In this document: positions 23,126 to 33,622 of the stretch, piece after piece | Numbering within the stretch: position 1 is the stretch's first letter | How the letters are laid out: each line of letters begins with the position of its first letter | Assembly (NCBI RefSeq): GCF_000004195.4 | Contig: NC_030683.2 | Coordinates: forward strand, 46,823,358-46,887,357 | From: Xenopus tropicalis | Taxonomy: Eukaryota > Chordata > Amphibia > Anura > Pipidae | Direction: 5' to 3' | Length of the DNA: 64,000 bases | Position numbers and translations under genes: made by a program | The notes under the pieces: generated by a model | The model's input: only the letters and a program-made list of their open reading frames with translations | What the model was told of the DNA's origin: nothing | Database searches by the model: none

Positions 23126-23844
23126 TTAAAGGAACAGTAACACCAAAAAATGAAAGTGTATAAAAGTAATTACAATATGATGCACTGTTGCCCTGCATTG
23201 CTACAACTGGTGTGTTTGCCTCAGAAAGACTACTACAGTTTATATAAGTAAGCTGCTGTGTAGCCATGGGGGCAGCCATTCAAAGGAGAAAAGGCACAGG
23301 TTACTTAGCAGATAACAGATAAACCCCCATTAGGGCTCTGGCACACGGGGAGATTAGTCGCCCGCTAATCTCCCCGAGTTGCCATCAGTTGCCATCCCAC
23401 CGTCGACAATGTAAGTCGCCGGTGGGATGGCATACACGGCGGCGCGATTTTGGCAAATCCCTGAAAATGCCTCACGAGGCAACTTCGGCGATTTGCCGAA
23501 ATCGCCTGCGCAGCGTGTGCCATCCCAGCGGCGACTTAAATTGTCGCCGGTGGGATGGCAATTCAGGGAGATTAGACGTCCGCGAACAGGGAGATTTGGC
23601 GCGGGCGACTAATCTCCCCGTGTGCCAGAGCCCTTATATGGGGCTTATCTACTAGTTATCTGCTATGTAACCTATGCCTTTTCTCCTTTTTTCCAGCTTG
23701 AATGGCTGCCCCCATGGCTACACAGCAGCTTATTTATATAGTAGCTTTTCTGTAGCAAAAACACAATTTTTTTGCAGAACAACAGCACATTATATTTTAA
23801 TTACTTTAAAACACTTTAATTTTTTGATGTTACTGTTTCTTTAA
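23126..23844. mobile_element. T2/Kolobok-type MITE split by a Harbinger MITE
   Basis: The left end is TTAAAGGAACAGTAACACC and the right end TGATGTTACTGTTTCTTTAA, the same family as 13483-13907. The central palindrome is interrupted at 23333-23633. Without the insert the outer element would be about 415 bp, in line with the intact copy. Confidence 0.9.
23333..23633. mobile_element. Harbinger-type MITE, 301 bp, nested
   Basis: It runs from GGGCTCTGGCACACGGGGAG to CTCCCCGTGTGCCAGAGCCC, with TTA on both sides (23330-23332 and 23634-23636). The interior has paired CGCCGGTGGGATGGCA blocks and AAATCGCC/GGCGATTT repeats. It lies inside a T2 MITE and is therefore younger than it. Confidence 0.93.
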
Positions 23845-24372
23845 ATTAGTGCATAATACAGTAAAAAAAAGTCTGTTGAAGTAAAGCTTCTTCAAAAGTT
23901 TAGTAGGAAAATTAACCCAAACACAAGGCCAAAGTAACTATTACGTGACTTAAAGAACTAGCGCTTGAAAGGAACATGCTATATTTTATATAATGTACCA
24001 GCCCAGTGATTCAGCAGCCCTATATTAGTAATGACACATGTTTTCAAAGTGTCAACTTCTCATGTTGTTTACCATCTTTTGAGTGTCAGTGTGCTCTGGG
24101 CTGCAGCTGAAAAGCTAAGCATAGTGATCAGAAATTTTAAACATTAGCAGAAAGCTAATCTGCATTAAAATGGATTGTGTAAGATTTACTATTTATCAGT
24201 CTTGTATTGTAAAGATTTTATTGTGTACATTCTGTATATTGTGAGTTAAAAGGTGGCCATACACCTTCAGATCCACTCGCCACCAGAGCATGTGCTGTAA
24301 ATAAGCACAAAAAAAGCTACTGGGGACATCTTCAGAAACACAGATACTCAATGCTAAAGGGTTGTGGTGGTC
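23845..24372. other. No gene or repeat recognised
   Basis: AT-rich sequence, nothing coding. A poor GGTGGCCATACACC scrap at 24252-24266 resembles one end of the MITE that follows. Confidence 0.4.
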
Positions 24373-24375
24373 TTA

Positions 24376-24693
24376 AGCTGGCCATACACGTGGCGATCTG
24401 ACGATGTTTCGTGCGACCATCGGTTGCACGAAACATCGTCAGATCCGCCACACACCATTCAGGGCTGAATCGGCAGGTAAGGAGGTAGAAACAATAGGAT
24501 TTCTACCTCCTTCTGCCGATTCAGCGCTGAAGGGAGATTTTGATCAGGCGCCTTCTATGGCGCCCGATCGGCGAGTCGGCCGATATCAGCAGCTTCCTGC
24601 GAGATCGGTCGACTCGCCGAGATACCACACACGCACCAAATATTGTATGAAACGAGGTTTCATACGATATTATCGGTGCGTGTATGGCCACCT
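24376..24693. mobile_element. GGCCATACACG MITE, full-length, 318 bp
   Basis: It runs from AGCTGGCCATACACGTGG to GTGTATGGCCACCT, with TTA at 24373-24375 and 24694-24696. Each half has its own hairpin: CGATGTTTCGTGCGACC folds with the following inverted copy, and the right half holds TATGAAACGAGGTTTCATA. CpG-rich, non-coding. Confidence 0.92.
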
Positions 24694-24696
24694 TTA

Positions 24697-25848
24697 GACT
24701 GGTACAAAAGCTGTAGTATTTATACCTTTATTTTGTCATGACCTATACACAATGTGACTGAAACAGTAAGGTGACTGAAACAGTAAGATGACTTGCTACA
24801 CAATGGGATTTCACGGTTTTCTCTGATTAATATGTTAATCAATCAGCCTAGATCTCTGGTACTCCTGAGATCATAGTCAGTTCAGGTAAAAGACTGAGAA
24901 GCATGCACATGTAATAGTTTTTAGTGTCCAATGTAAAATAACTGCATCTTTATGCTTAACAATTTAACCCCAGGCTACACCATTTATTAACAGTAAGGAT
25001 TACTAATTACTGATTACTATTTTGTCCATCTTACAAATTATTTCATTTATAAGCAGAGTCTTGCTTAAATAGATTCCAAAAGCATTAACATCTTGTCAGA
25101 CTCCCTCTGTAAGGCCATATGCTTACCTCCATTAAAATCAACTGGCTTTTTAATTTCTACAAGGTGTCAGTTACTGGCCATGTTAGCATGACCAATGTGT
25201 GACAAGTGCTGGAAAAAGGAACCAAAAATGCACAAGAAAGAGATTACTTGCATAATGACATTTTGAGAAAGATTATGTATTTAAAATACAGCTGAAGTTG
25301 AATGAGACTTTTTGACCTTACAGTATCCAACAGATGTGACATGTTCCAGAAGTATTTTCTAGCCAGCTGGCAGGCTCAGGAGGACAACAGAATGAATTAG
25401 CAAGTAAAATAATTTATTCCCCACTTCTGAAGTCCGTTTATACAGTGGCTAGAGCAGTGCTGTGGGGTACAGGAAGGATTTTGTTTCCTATATTCATTTC
25501 ACAAACACACATGTACAAGAGGCTCAAACGAATAATAAATGAGACAGCTGTTTTTTCACTAAATATATCCTTTGGGGAGGGTGTAAGGTGAATCTGTTAA
25601 GCTCCATATGGGGAGTTATGTAGACGTGTGTAAAAGACCATGCATTAAAAACAGCCCCCCTGGGTCTGCCTATATAATAGCCCTGGAATCAAAATGCTAA
25701 AAGGAGAGGCAATTGCAAACACTTCATGCAACTTTTAGCAGTAACTATCCGAGTGTGTGTTTTTGAGTAACAGAAGCACAAATTGCTTTCTGATATTTTG
25801 TTTTCTACTTAGAAACAACAATCGCAACAACTCGTTTTGCCACAGCTC
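24697..25848. other. No gene; small tandem duplication
   Basis: GTGACTGAAACAGTAAG occurs twice in tandem at about 24753-24788. Otherwise nothing is recognised. Confidence 0.45.
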
Positions 25849-26289
25849 TTAAAGGAGAAAGAAAGACTAATAAAGAGTTAATCTCAAGTGAAAAAAGCTA
25901 TTGTACCCTACACCAGTAACTGCCCTATCCTGCAAACCACTTAGTATTTTGAATGCTTTAATAGAAAATACCTGCTAAAACTTGGCTTCCTGTCAATTGA
26001 ACTACGTTGATACGGCGAAGGAAGGAGCAGATTGATCGATTGATCGAGCCTAGCCTGACTCCTTCCTATACAGAAAGAAGGCTAGGCTCGATCAATAGAT
26101 AGTCGCATAGTGGATGCTGCTCCTTCCTTCGCCGTATCAATGTAGTTCAATTGACAGGAAGCCAAGTTTTAGCAGGTATTTTCTATTAAAGCATTTAAAA
26201 TACTAAGTGGTTTGCAGGATAGGGCAGTTATTGGTGCAGGGTAGAATAGCTTTTTTACTTAAAAAATGTTAGTGTTACTTTTCCTTTAA
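25849..26289. mobile_element. T2-type palindromic MITE, 441 bp
   Basis: The left end is TTAAAGGAGAAAGAAAGAC and the right end GTGTTACTTTTCCTTTAA. The body is a long palindrome: GCTATTGTACCCTACACC mirrors GGTGCAGGGTAGAATAGC, and TGCTAAAACTTGGCTTCCTG mirrors CAGGAAGCCAAGTTTTAGCA. Copies are at 30372 and 56686. The left terminus looks borrowed from a different T2 subfamily, so this may be a recombinant. Confidence 0.9.
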
Positions 26290-26669
26290 GTCTCCCCATA
26301 TTTCACCTGTTCAGATGATCAGAAGCCAAACAGGAAGAAAAAACGCTGAGTGGTGTAAAGAAAGTTCCCATAATGCCTCACTCCTGCACCGAGACCCAGG
26401 CCAAGTGTACATGCTCAGTTTCCTGAGCTTCCTGCTGATTGGCTCAGATCACACATTCCTAAGGGGGGGGGGAAATTCTTGAGAGAAGGGAGAACAGGAG
26501 GGGGGAGAGAGGAGAGAGCTGCGTGTCTCTGGCACATGAATTACAGACACAAGAAATCTTTTGACCGAGAAGTCAGTGCAGCATTTCTGTAAGTGCTTAT
26601 GGCTGTATTTACATAGACCTTTCTGATAAAGCTTACTCTTTTTAGTTTTTACCTTTCTTTCTCCTTTAA
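26286..26669. mobile_element. T2-type element abutting the previous one
   Basis: It starts at the TTAA that ends the previous MITE and finishes ACCTTTCTTTCTCCTTTAA. The last 240 bp closely match 37609-37856 (CTTCCTGCTGATTGGCTC, GTCTCTGGCACATGAATTAC, GTGCAGCATTTCTGTAAGTG). The left end is not a clear inverted repeat of the right end, so only the 3' part is a secure family member. The minus-strand 115-codon ORF across it is not a recognised gene. Confidence 0.65.
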
Positions 26670-27367
26670 GCAAATGGTACATAGGGCACTTGGTCATGTT
26701 AAGAGGTCTAAAGCAATCTTCACTATTTAGATTACCACAACCATAAGCAACAATCAAGACATCTGGTGTGCCATAGGCCTCAAATAGAAAACCCAACCAA
26801 TGTATGGCAAAATAATGTTTTGCAAGCAGTTTTTTTGAGAGACTGCTAGCTTAGGCAAGCACATTCTGGGGCACTCACAAAATCATGTGCTAGTTTGAAA
26901 GCCTGGGCATATATCATCAACCACTAAAAGCAAGACCATAGTTGCCCATTCATATTCATTGGGTGTGGTGACACATAAAAATAAAATAGTGCAAGAAAAA
27001 AAAATCACAAGAAAAATACACCCTTCAAACTGTAAAGACACAATTTTACAGAAAAAACATTCATACTTATGCCAGTATGAGATCCAGTATCAAGACTGCT
27101 CAGGACCTGGAGTTCAATGAAAATGAGGGGACACTTAGAACAAGTGTAGGGAGAAAACTACAAAATCACCAGCATTTTTTTCCCAGCATTCCAGTGCTGT
27201 TGCGTTTGCCAGGGCATGTTGAACCTGAAGCATTTGCTTCAGTGTGTTAAAATTGAAGGCAACTGTGCTTACATTTCACTGTAAATTGGACATAATTGTG
27301 CAGAAAGTTTTCCAAGTCCAGTTGGCATAATTCAAGGTGTTCAGTGTGAGAGTATGTGGGCCTGATA
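26670..27367. other. No gene or repeat recognised
   Basis: Unique-looking AT-rich sequence. Confidence 0.45.
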
Positions 27368-27375
27368 CTTTAGAC

Positions 27376-27680
27376 CAGTGATCCCCAACCAGTATTTCGT
27401 GAGCAACATGTTGCTCACCAACCCCTTGAATGTTGCTCCCAGTGGCCTCAAAGCAGGTGCTTAATTTTGAATTCCTGGCTTGGAGGCAATTGTTGTTGCA
27501 TAAAACCCAGTGTAAAGCCAAACAGAGCCTTCTATAGGCTGCCAGTCCACATAGGGGCTACCAAATAGCCAATTATAGCTCTTATTTGCACTCACAGGAA
27601 CTTTTTTCATGCTTGTGTTGCTCCCCAACACTTTTTCCATTTGAATGTGGCTCACGGGAAAAAAAAGTTGGGGATACCTG
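27376..27680 (-). mobile_element. hAT-type non-autonomous element, 305 bp
   Basis: The ends are CAGTGATCCCCAACC and AGTTGGGGATACCTG. A perfect 8-bp duplication CTTTAGAC flanks it (27368-27375 and 27681-27688). The interior is the inverse of the 6336 copy: AACATGTTGCTCACC, then TTGTGTTGCTCCCCAACAC. Confidence 0.95.
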
Positions 27681-27688
27681 CTTTAGAC

Positions 27689-30371
27689 ACAAGTAGGCAC
27701 TAAGGGAACTATGCAGCTGCCACCTAGTCTGAAGGTGATGGCAGCTTCAGGGATCCCCTGCATAATTTGGTAGATCAGCACTTCATTCGAACAGGAGGCA
27801 GGCAGAAGGCAGCAGTGGTGAGTGCAAGTATACAAGGTAGAGGATTGCATTTTGATGCAAGTATCTTTAATGGAGGTTTTACACACAACTGACTGTGGGG
27901 GAAATGTGCACACACAGTTGTGATTGCAGACCTCTAAGGTCTTTTTCGAAATGAGGAAAATCATGCCTTTGAACTACAAAAAAAACCCCACCAGGATTAA
28001 GTAGCTACTAAATGTGCCACTGCCCTACCCTAACCTAACCTAACAAAGTACAAAATACGGTCACATTTTGGTGCTTTCTGATTTGTAAGGAATGGATCTT
28101 ATGCTTATAAATATTTGTAGCGATGAGATGCACTACTTCTGCAAACACCGCTATAAAAACAGATTATCTTTCTTAAAGTATAAACAGACTTCGAAGCCTG
28201 AAAAAAAACTGACAAATACCATAGCAAGCAGTGTTCTAAATAGCATTTCCCCTAAGATTTCTCATTGCTCCACATAATCACCTACTGAGAGGAATCAGTT
28301 CAGCGTGGCAAAGATAAATTTGCTATGTGGTTGGAACAGACATAAATCCATCATCCTATAGCTATGACATATCTTTATTTTTGCTGATAAAAAAAAAGAT
28401 ACAGAAAAAAATTTCTAAAAATGACAGCCATGAAATGAAAAACTCAGAACTAAAAAAAAAATATGAAAACATTACAATACACATTTGATCCATTAGAAAA
28501 ATGAGCAATAAAGCCAGCGTCACTTGGGTGACGTCTGTCACTGCATCTCTAGCAGTGTTCGCCTGCTCGGTTATTGCTTTGGCTGCAATCTGAGGCAAGT
28601 TAGGGGAAGAGCAGCCAACTAGCATGCACTACCTGGTTCATCAGTAAGCTGCCTGGCACATTCACTTCCTAGCACTGTCAAGGAGTAAGCTTATGTGCTT
28701 AATCTTTTATGAAGGCAGATTTGGGGTCCAGAAAATGTGCCTAATGAGCTGAGTAGGTTCAGTGTCTGTCAGGAATAATAGAACGAAAAGCAGCCAATTG
28801 CTTGTGTATGGTTCACAATAGCACTGTTACTTTTTTTTTGCAGCTTGGCTCCTGAGCAAGAGTTTAAGATGACTTTTGCTCATATGTCTGGTACATTAAG
28901 CCAATTGGTCACTCAGACAGCAATACTGGATAACATTCCATTCACTGTAATCTTTGTGATCTTTCAAAAATTATATATATATATATATTTTTTTTTTCAT
29001 ATAAATCTGGTAAGTCTCTTTGTTACATTTTGTCCAACCTAAATAGCATTTCATTATACAGAAATATGAAAAATAAACTTATTTTGCACTTATCTGTATA
29101 TATCTCCACACACTCCTGGTAAATCTGGCATGTTAAATTAAGAGAGTGGTCCTAAACTACAGTTCCCACAATAACTGCAGTCAAGAAGATGCAGTTAACA
29201 TAAACTGCGGGACTTTGAATTTGACATCCTTCGCTTAAATGAAATCATTTAGAATTACTTCTAGTGCTGAAAAAGACATTTAACCTATTTTCTCTCTGAG
29301 GCGCCTAGTATCCATTGCTACACAATATGTCAGCAGGCTTTGAGAAGCTTTGGGATTAAAATGGCTAGCATTGTAGCCCTTTTAATCTCTGGTGGTCAAA
29401 CAGCAATCCCGATCTACAGATTATCATATATCTTACAGCCCACATGTATTTCCTTAAGGAGTCTGAGTTCCTCCCAAGTGTTGGTTTTCCCAGTAGTAAC
29501 GCATATATGGTTGGATAAGAATTTGAAATACCAAACCACATGTCTGTCTATCTGTACCACATGCAACTTCTCAAACATGCACCCATATTCTCCCCCTTTT
29601 AACCTTGCCACAAATATCCAGCCAGTGTAATTATACTCTGAAAGAAGCAGCATTCTTTCCAGTCACTGGTAATGAGAGGGTACTGCTAGCCAGCAAGTAA
29701 TTACAAAGTTTAAAATAAGTAGGCGCCTTCTCCAAGCAAATTAGAGGGCTGCTGTTTCTGGTCTCCTCCAGTGTACACCTTATTAAAGGGAAAGACTTAC
29801 ACTGTCGACATGCAGAGATGAAAATGTCTGAAGTACAGTTACTATTAAAGTCAATGACAGGAGGAGTTGGTGCCCGGGGGCATCTTGTTATTATGTTAAG
29901 TTTGTGTTATTGCTGTCTGCAGACCTCCCACGTGTGCCCTGAAAAACAATGCACTGACTGTAATATCAATCACCCGTTTCCCATAATCCACTCTATTTCT
30001 TCATTTCTGTGGCAAGCAAACAAGCCAAATTGTTTGCATTTCTCAAAATTTATGAAACCTGGTTTATATTTATTTAAACTAGCATAGCAAAAAAGCTTTT
30101 ATTAGTACTCTATAAAATAATTTTTATAAAAGAGCATTATGACTATACAGGAAAACTATAATAAGGCAATTTTGTTGCATCCTTTAATTATGCCGATTAG
30201 GTCTATCTTTAATTAAGAGAAGTCCTGAAGGAAAGTTTAGGATACAGTTGAATATAAAGACCAGTATTGTTTGATTTAAAGGGCCTCGGCAGATATTTCG
30301 TTTTTTAGTGTGTTTAGTGAGCAGCTCTCTCCTGCAAACGATCCTGCATGAAATATAAAAGATCCGTCCCC
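27689..30371. other. Long stretch with no recognised gene
   Basis: Chance ORFs only, up to 96 codons. There is a short CCTAACC tandem at 28027-28041, a TA run at 28972-28989 and several A or T runs. No transposon ends were recognised. Confidence 0.45.
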
Positions 30372-30730
30372 TTAGAGTAACACTAAAAATTTTCAAGTAA
30401 AAAAATCTATTCTATCCTGCTCCAATAATTGCCCTATCCTGCACACCATTTATTATTTTGAATGCTTTATTAGAAAATACCTGGTAAAACTTTGCTTCCT
30501 GTCATTTGAAATAGGGCGATACGGCGATGCAGAAGCAGAATCCACTATGCGATGATCGATTGATCGATCCTAACCTTCCTTCTGTATAGGAAGGAGTCAA
30601 GTCAAGCCAAGTTTTAGCAGGTATTTTCTAATAAAGCATTCAAAATAATAAATGGTGTGTAGGAGAGAGCAATTATTGGAGCAGGGTAGAATAGATTTAT
30701 TACTTAAACATTTTTTAGTGTTACTTTTCC
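30372..30730. mobile_element. T2-type palindromic MITE, decayed copy
   Basis: Same family as 25849 and 56686. It starts near AGAGTAACACTAAAAATT, contains GCCCTATCCTGCACACC, CCTGGTAAAACTTTGCTTCC and GCCAAGTTTTAGCAGGTATT, and ends TTAGTGTTACTTTTCC. The terminal TTAA is lost on both sides. The central palindrome is shortened by a deletion just after GGAAGGAGTCAAG. Confidence 0.85.
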
Positions 30731-31944
30731 ATCTGAGGTGCCTCTTGGAGAATTGCAACTAGAATAGTAGGTTTTGAATTGTGTATTCTGTTAAATAGAG
30801 GCATAATCTGTGTGGAACATAGGTTAGCAGGTTTATGGGAACATTATCATTTTATGGGTAGCAGCAAGGAAAGGGGAACAATACCCCTTTAAGTGTAGGG
30901 GTTGATGGTCCGCTTTCTCTTATCCACAGGCTGACAATCTGCCCCATGTGCCCTTGCCCTAAATCCCCTGCATAATGGACTCATGCTAAGAAAACTGTCA
31001 CAACATAGTGTGAATTAGGCGCAAGTTCAAGGAAGCAGAAGCGGACCTGGGCTGGCAGAGACCACAGGGCTTTTTCTCAAGGTCCCGCCAGCCCAGTGCG
31101 ACACTGCATGGAGTTGCCTTAATTTCTCTGTTTATCTCAAGAAATAACAAAAATCATTGACAACAAGTGTGTGACAGAAGGGTTGGGCCATATTAACACT
31201 CTCCAAATACTGAAAATACACAGGCTTGCCAGCTATAGACATAATAGTGTCTGGCTGCAAGCAATTTGGATTTCAACCATCAACCATACTCAGCCTGGTC
31301 AAAATGTTCAGGGTCTACTTCGGAGAAGTTGAATTATTGGTTATCAGCCTTGTGAGCCTGTCACTTCCTGGGACACTAATCAGTTAGCAATCTCTATTGC
31401 TGTATTCTGTATGAACCTTAATGATTTGTTTATTATAATACATGCAATTCTTGGAACCAGCAAACTATGACTGGTGATGTCCTTAGGCTGCATTTTAACA
31501 GTAGAAGACTCTTACCACACCCTAGATTTTAACTCTGCAAAACCTTTGATGATTTTGTTTTGAAAAATAAATAATCAGATGATCTTTGCGCTCTAGTAAC
31601 CCATATCCACATTAGTCTGTCACCCAGGTATATCTAGCAGACACGAGACTGGGTTGTATCTACTCTGCGTGCACTTAAGAAACTAAGTGGGCAATGTGTG
31701 TTAAAACCTGGAGATAACTATAGACACCCTGGGCAGCCACAGAGTATTTAGCAGTTGTGAATGGAACAGTGGAATGCACAATTCTTGGGTGTACAAGTCA
31801 CAGAGGCATTTGTAACCTCCCCATGAGTTAAGATTCCAAATGGAAATAGATTAAATTCCTTGTACATAGAAGGCTGTCACATTTGGGGTGATTTTTTTTA
31901 GATGTGGAAAATACCCCCATTTAACATCAGACTATACCATGACT
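30731..31944. other. Mostly unique; hAT-like scrap at 31036-31103
   Basis: No gene recognised. The fragment at 31036-31103 runs from GGACCTGGGCTGGC to GCCAGCCCAGTGCGACACTG, an inverted pair resembling the ends of the hAT element at 51672. A T2-like CCCCTTTAA end is at 30885-30892. Confidence 0.45.
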
Positions 31945-32237
31945 CAGAGGTCCCCAACATTTTTTACCCGTGAGCCACATTGGGGAGCAACACAAGCATA
32001 AAACATGTTCCAGAGGGTGCCAAATAAGTGCTGTTTAATTGTCTATTTGGTAGGCTCTATGTGGACTGGCAGCCTACATGAGACTCTGTTTGGCAGTACA
32101 TCTGGTTTTTATGCAACCAAAACTTGCCTTCAAGCCAGGAATTCAAAAATAAGCACCTGCTTTAAGGCCACTGGGAGCAACAGCCAAGGGGTTGGAGAGT
32201 AACATGTTGCTCACGAACCACTGGTTGCGGACCACTG
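31945..32237 (+). mobile_element. hAT-type non-autonomous element, 293 bp
   Basis: The ends are CAGAGGTCCCCAACA and GGTTGCGGACCACTG. The interior matches the 6336 copy (GAGCAACACAAGCATAAAAC, GACTGGCAGCCTACA, GCCACTGGGAGCAACAG). The 8-bp flanks CCATGACT and CTCTAACT agree at only five positions, so the duplication has decayed. Confidence 0.88.
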
Positions 32238-32539
32238 CTCTAACTATTGGGCTTCTTCTTAGTATCTAAATGGCCACTTAATGTGAACACATTGCATATG
32301 GTCTTTTAAAGCACTTTAGAACTCTTGATATTCAGGGCTACATTTCCATATAGACACAGCTAAAACATGACATTGACTGAAAAAAAGAGCCAGTCATGTT
32401 ACTACAGGAGCCAGGCACATTTATTTAGGAGCTGGAGAGGATCAGCCCATACAAGAACAAATATAAAACATCCTAGAATCCTTGAAGAGCCATGAGGGAA
32501 ACAGCCATTGTAGAGCCACTGTGCAAGTAAAGTTTGAAC
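32238..32539. other. No gene or repeat recognised
   Basis: Unique-looking sequence between a hAT element and the possible regulatory block that follows. Confidence 0.4.
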
Positions 32540-32760
32540 TAACTCATACAAGATGATGTTTTGTAACTTTATATTAATTACTTTCTCTAATTAAAGACAT
32601 TGTAAAAAGTTAAATGTCAGTAGGAGTCCCCCACTGAGACCTTTTGACAGAAACATCATTAGATTACAGCAATATGCAAATGAGAGCAAAAGGACAGCTT
32701 CAGTGGGAATGAAGTATGTTAACCTCTTTATAATGAAAGTCAGGCGTTGCCAATATTACC
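32540..32760. promoter_or_regulatory. Candidate conserved non-coding block with octamer and homeodomain motifs
   Basis: It holds an exact octamer ATGCAAAT (32674-32681, within CAATATGCAAATGAG). TAATTA-type cores lie at 32574-32580 and in CTCTAATTAAAG, and CATTAGATTA precedes the octamer. The block lacks repeat signatures and has even composition, as vertebrate conserved enhancers often do. Conservation cannot be tested here, so this is suggestive only. Confidence 0.25.
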
Positions 32761-33530
32761 TAAGTGCACAAATTAGCATAATATATTCAGCACCATTGTA
32801 GTATGGTTAAAGGGTAAATATAGCCTTTGTGTAAAAAAACATTTAAAAAATAAACAAAAATTCAATAAAACATTGCTATGGGTTATTTTACATAAGTATC
32901 CTTTAATATCTGGTTAATCACATTAGTATAATTAAAAATGGGAGTTTCATTTTACCCTCAAATCTGGATCAAAGAAACCTAGCAGAAAACTGCCATCCCA
33001 CCCCATTTGTCAAAATTACATTGCATATGTAACTACAGTTTTAAAAATGCAAAACAAGAATGGTAAATATATGTGACATTTGATTTGTTCAAGTTATTAT
33101 ATTCATTTTATTCTAACATTTAATTACCAAATGTAAACTTAATAAATGTATTTATAATGTTGTGTTCCTCAAGCTACATCAATATAGTTTGCCTATGCAG
33201 AATGCATTGCTCAGAGTGACCTTGTATAGTGACTCTCTGCAATAACAGTTCATTGAATATAGTCTCCAAAGATTCCCATCAAGCAGTATCACAAATATTG
33301 ATCAGCCTTGATCCATGGTTTTTACTTGCTTCCCTTTCTTTGTCTGTCGATCCCAGGCCATTAACTATTATTGCTTTTACAATCCCTACATCCCACATTT
33401 CCCCCACTTTTGTTTTTGCAAGCTGGGTCAAGTTTTCATCACTATACTATTTTCAGTCAGTCACCAAAATTGCCTATTTTTTTTAGGGGGATGTTATAAA
33501 AAAAAGCCACATATTGCTAGTGTACCAGGT
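32761..33530. other. No gene or repeat recognised
   Basis: AT-rich unique-looking sequence with chance ORFs. Confidence 0.4.
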
Positions 33531-33622
33531 GTAGGGTTGCCACCTTTTCTGGAAAAAAAATAGTATATTTTTGCTTTTCTTCCTTATTTATAATATTTAA
33601 TATACCGGGCCAGGTGGCAAGT
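33531..33622. mobile_element. Short MITE-like inverted repeat
   Basis: GGTTGCCACCTTTTCTGG near the left has a partial inverted match CCGGGCCAGGTGGCAAG on the right, around an AT-rich centre. The style fits a known frog repeat terminus. Element limits and target duplication are unclear. Confidence 0.45.

Noticed and set aside
26449..26796. 115-codon minus-strand ORF
   Set aside because: It runs across the T2 element end into unique sequence and has no domain; the matching region at 37609 does not keep the frame.
28027..28041. Telomere-like CCTAACC tandem
   Set aside because: Only about two imperfect units, CCTAACC rather than CCCTAA, too short for an interstitial telomere.
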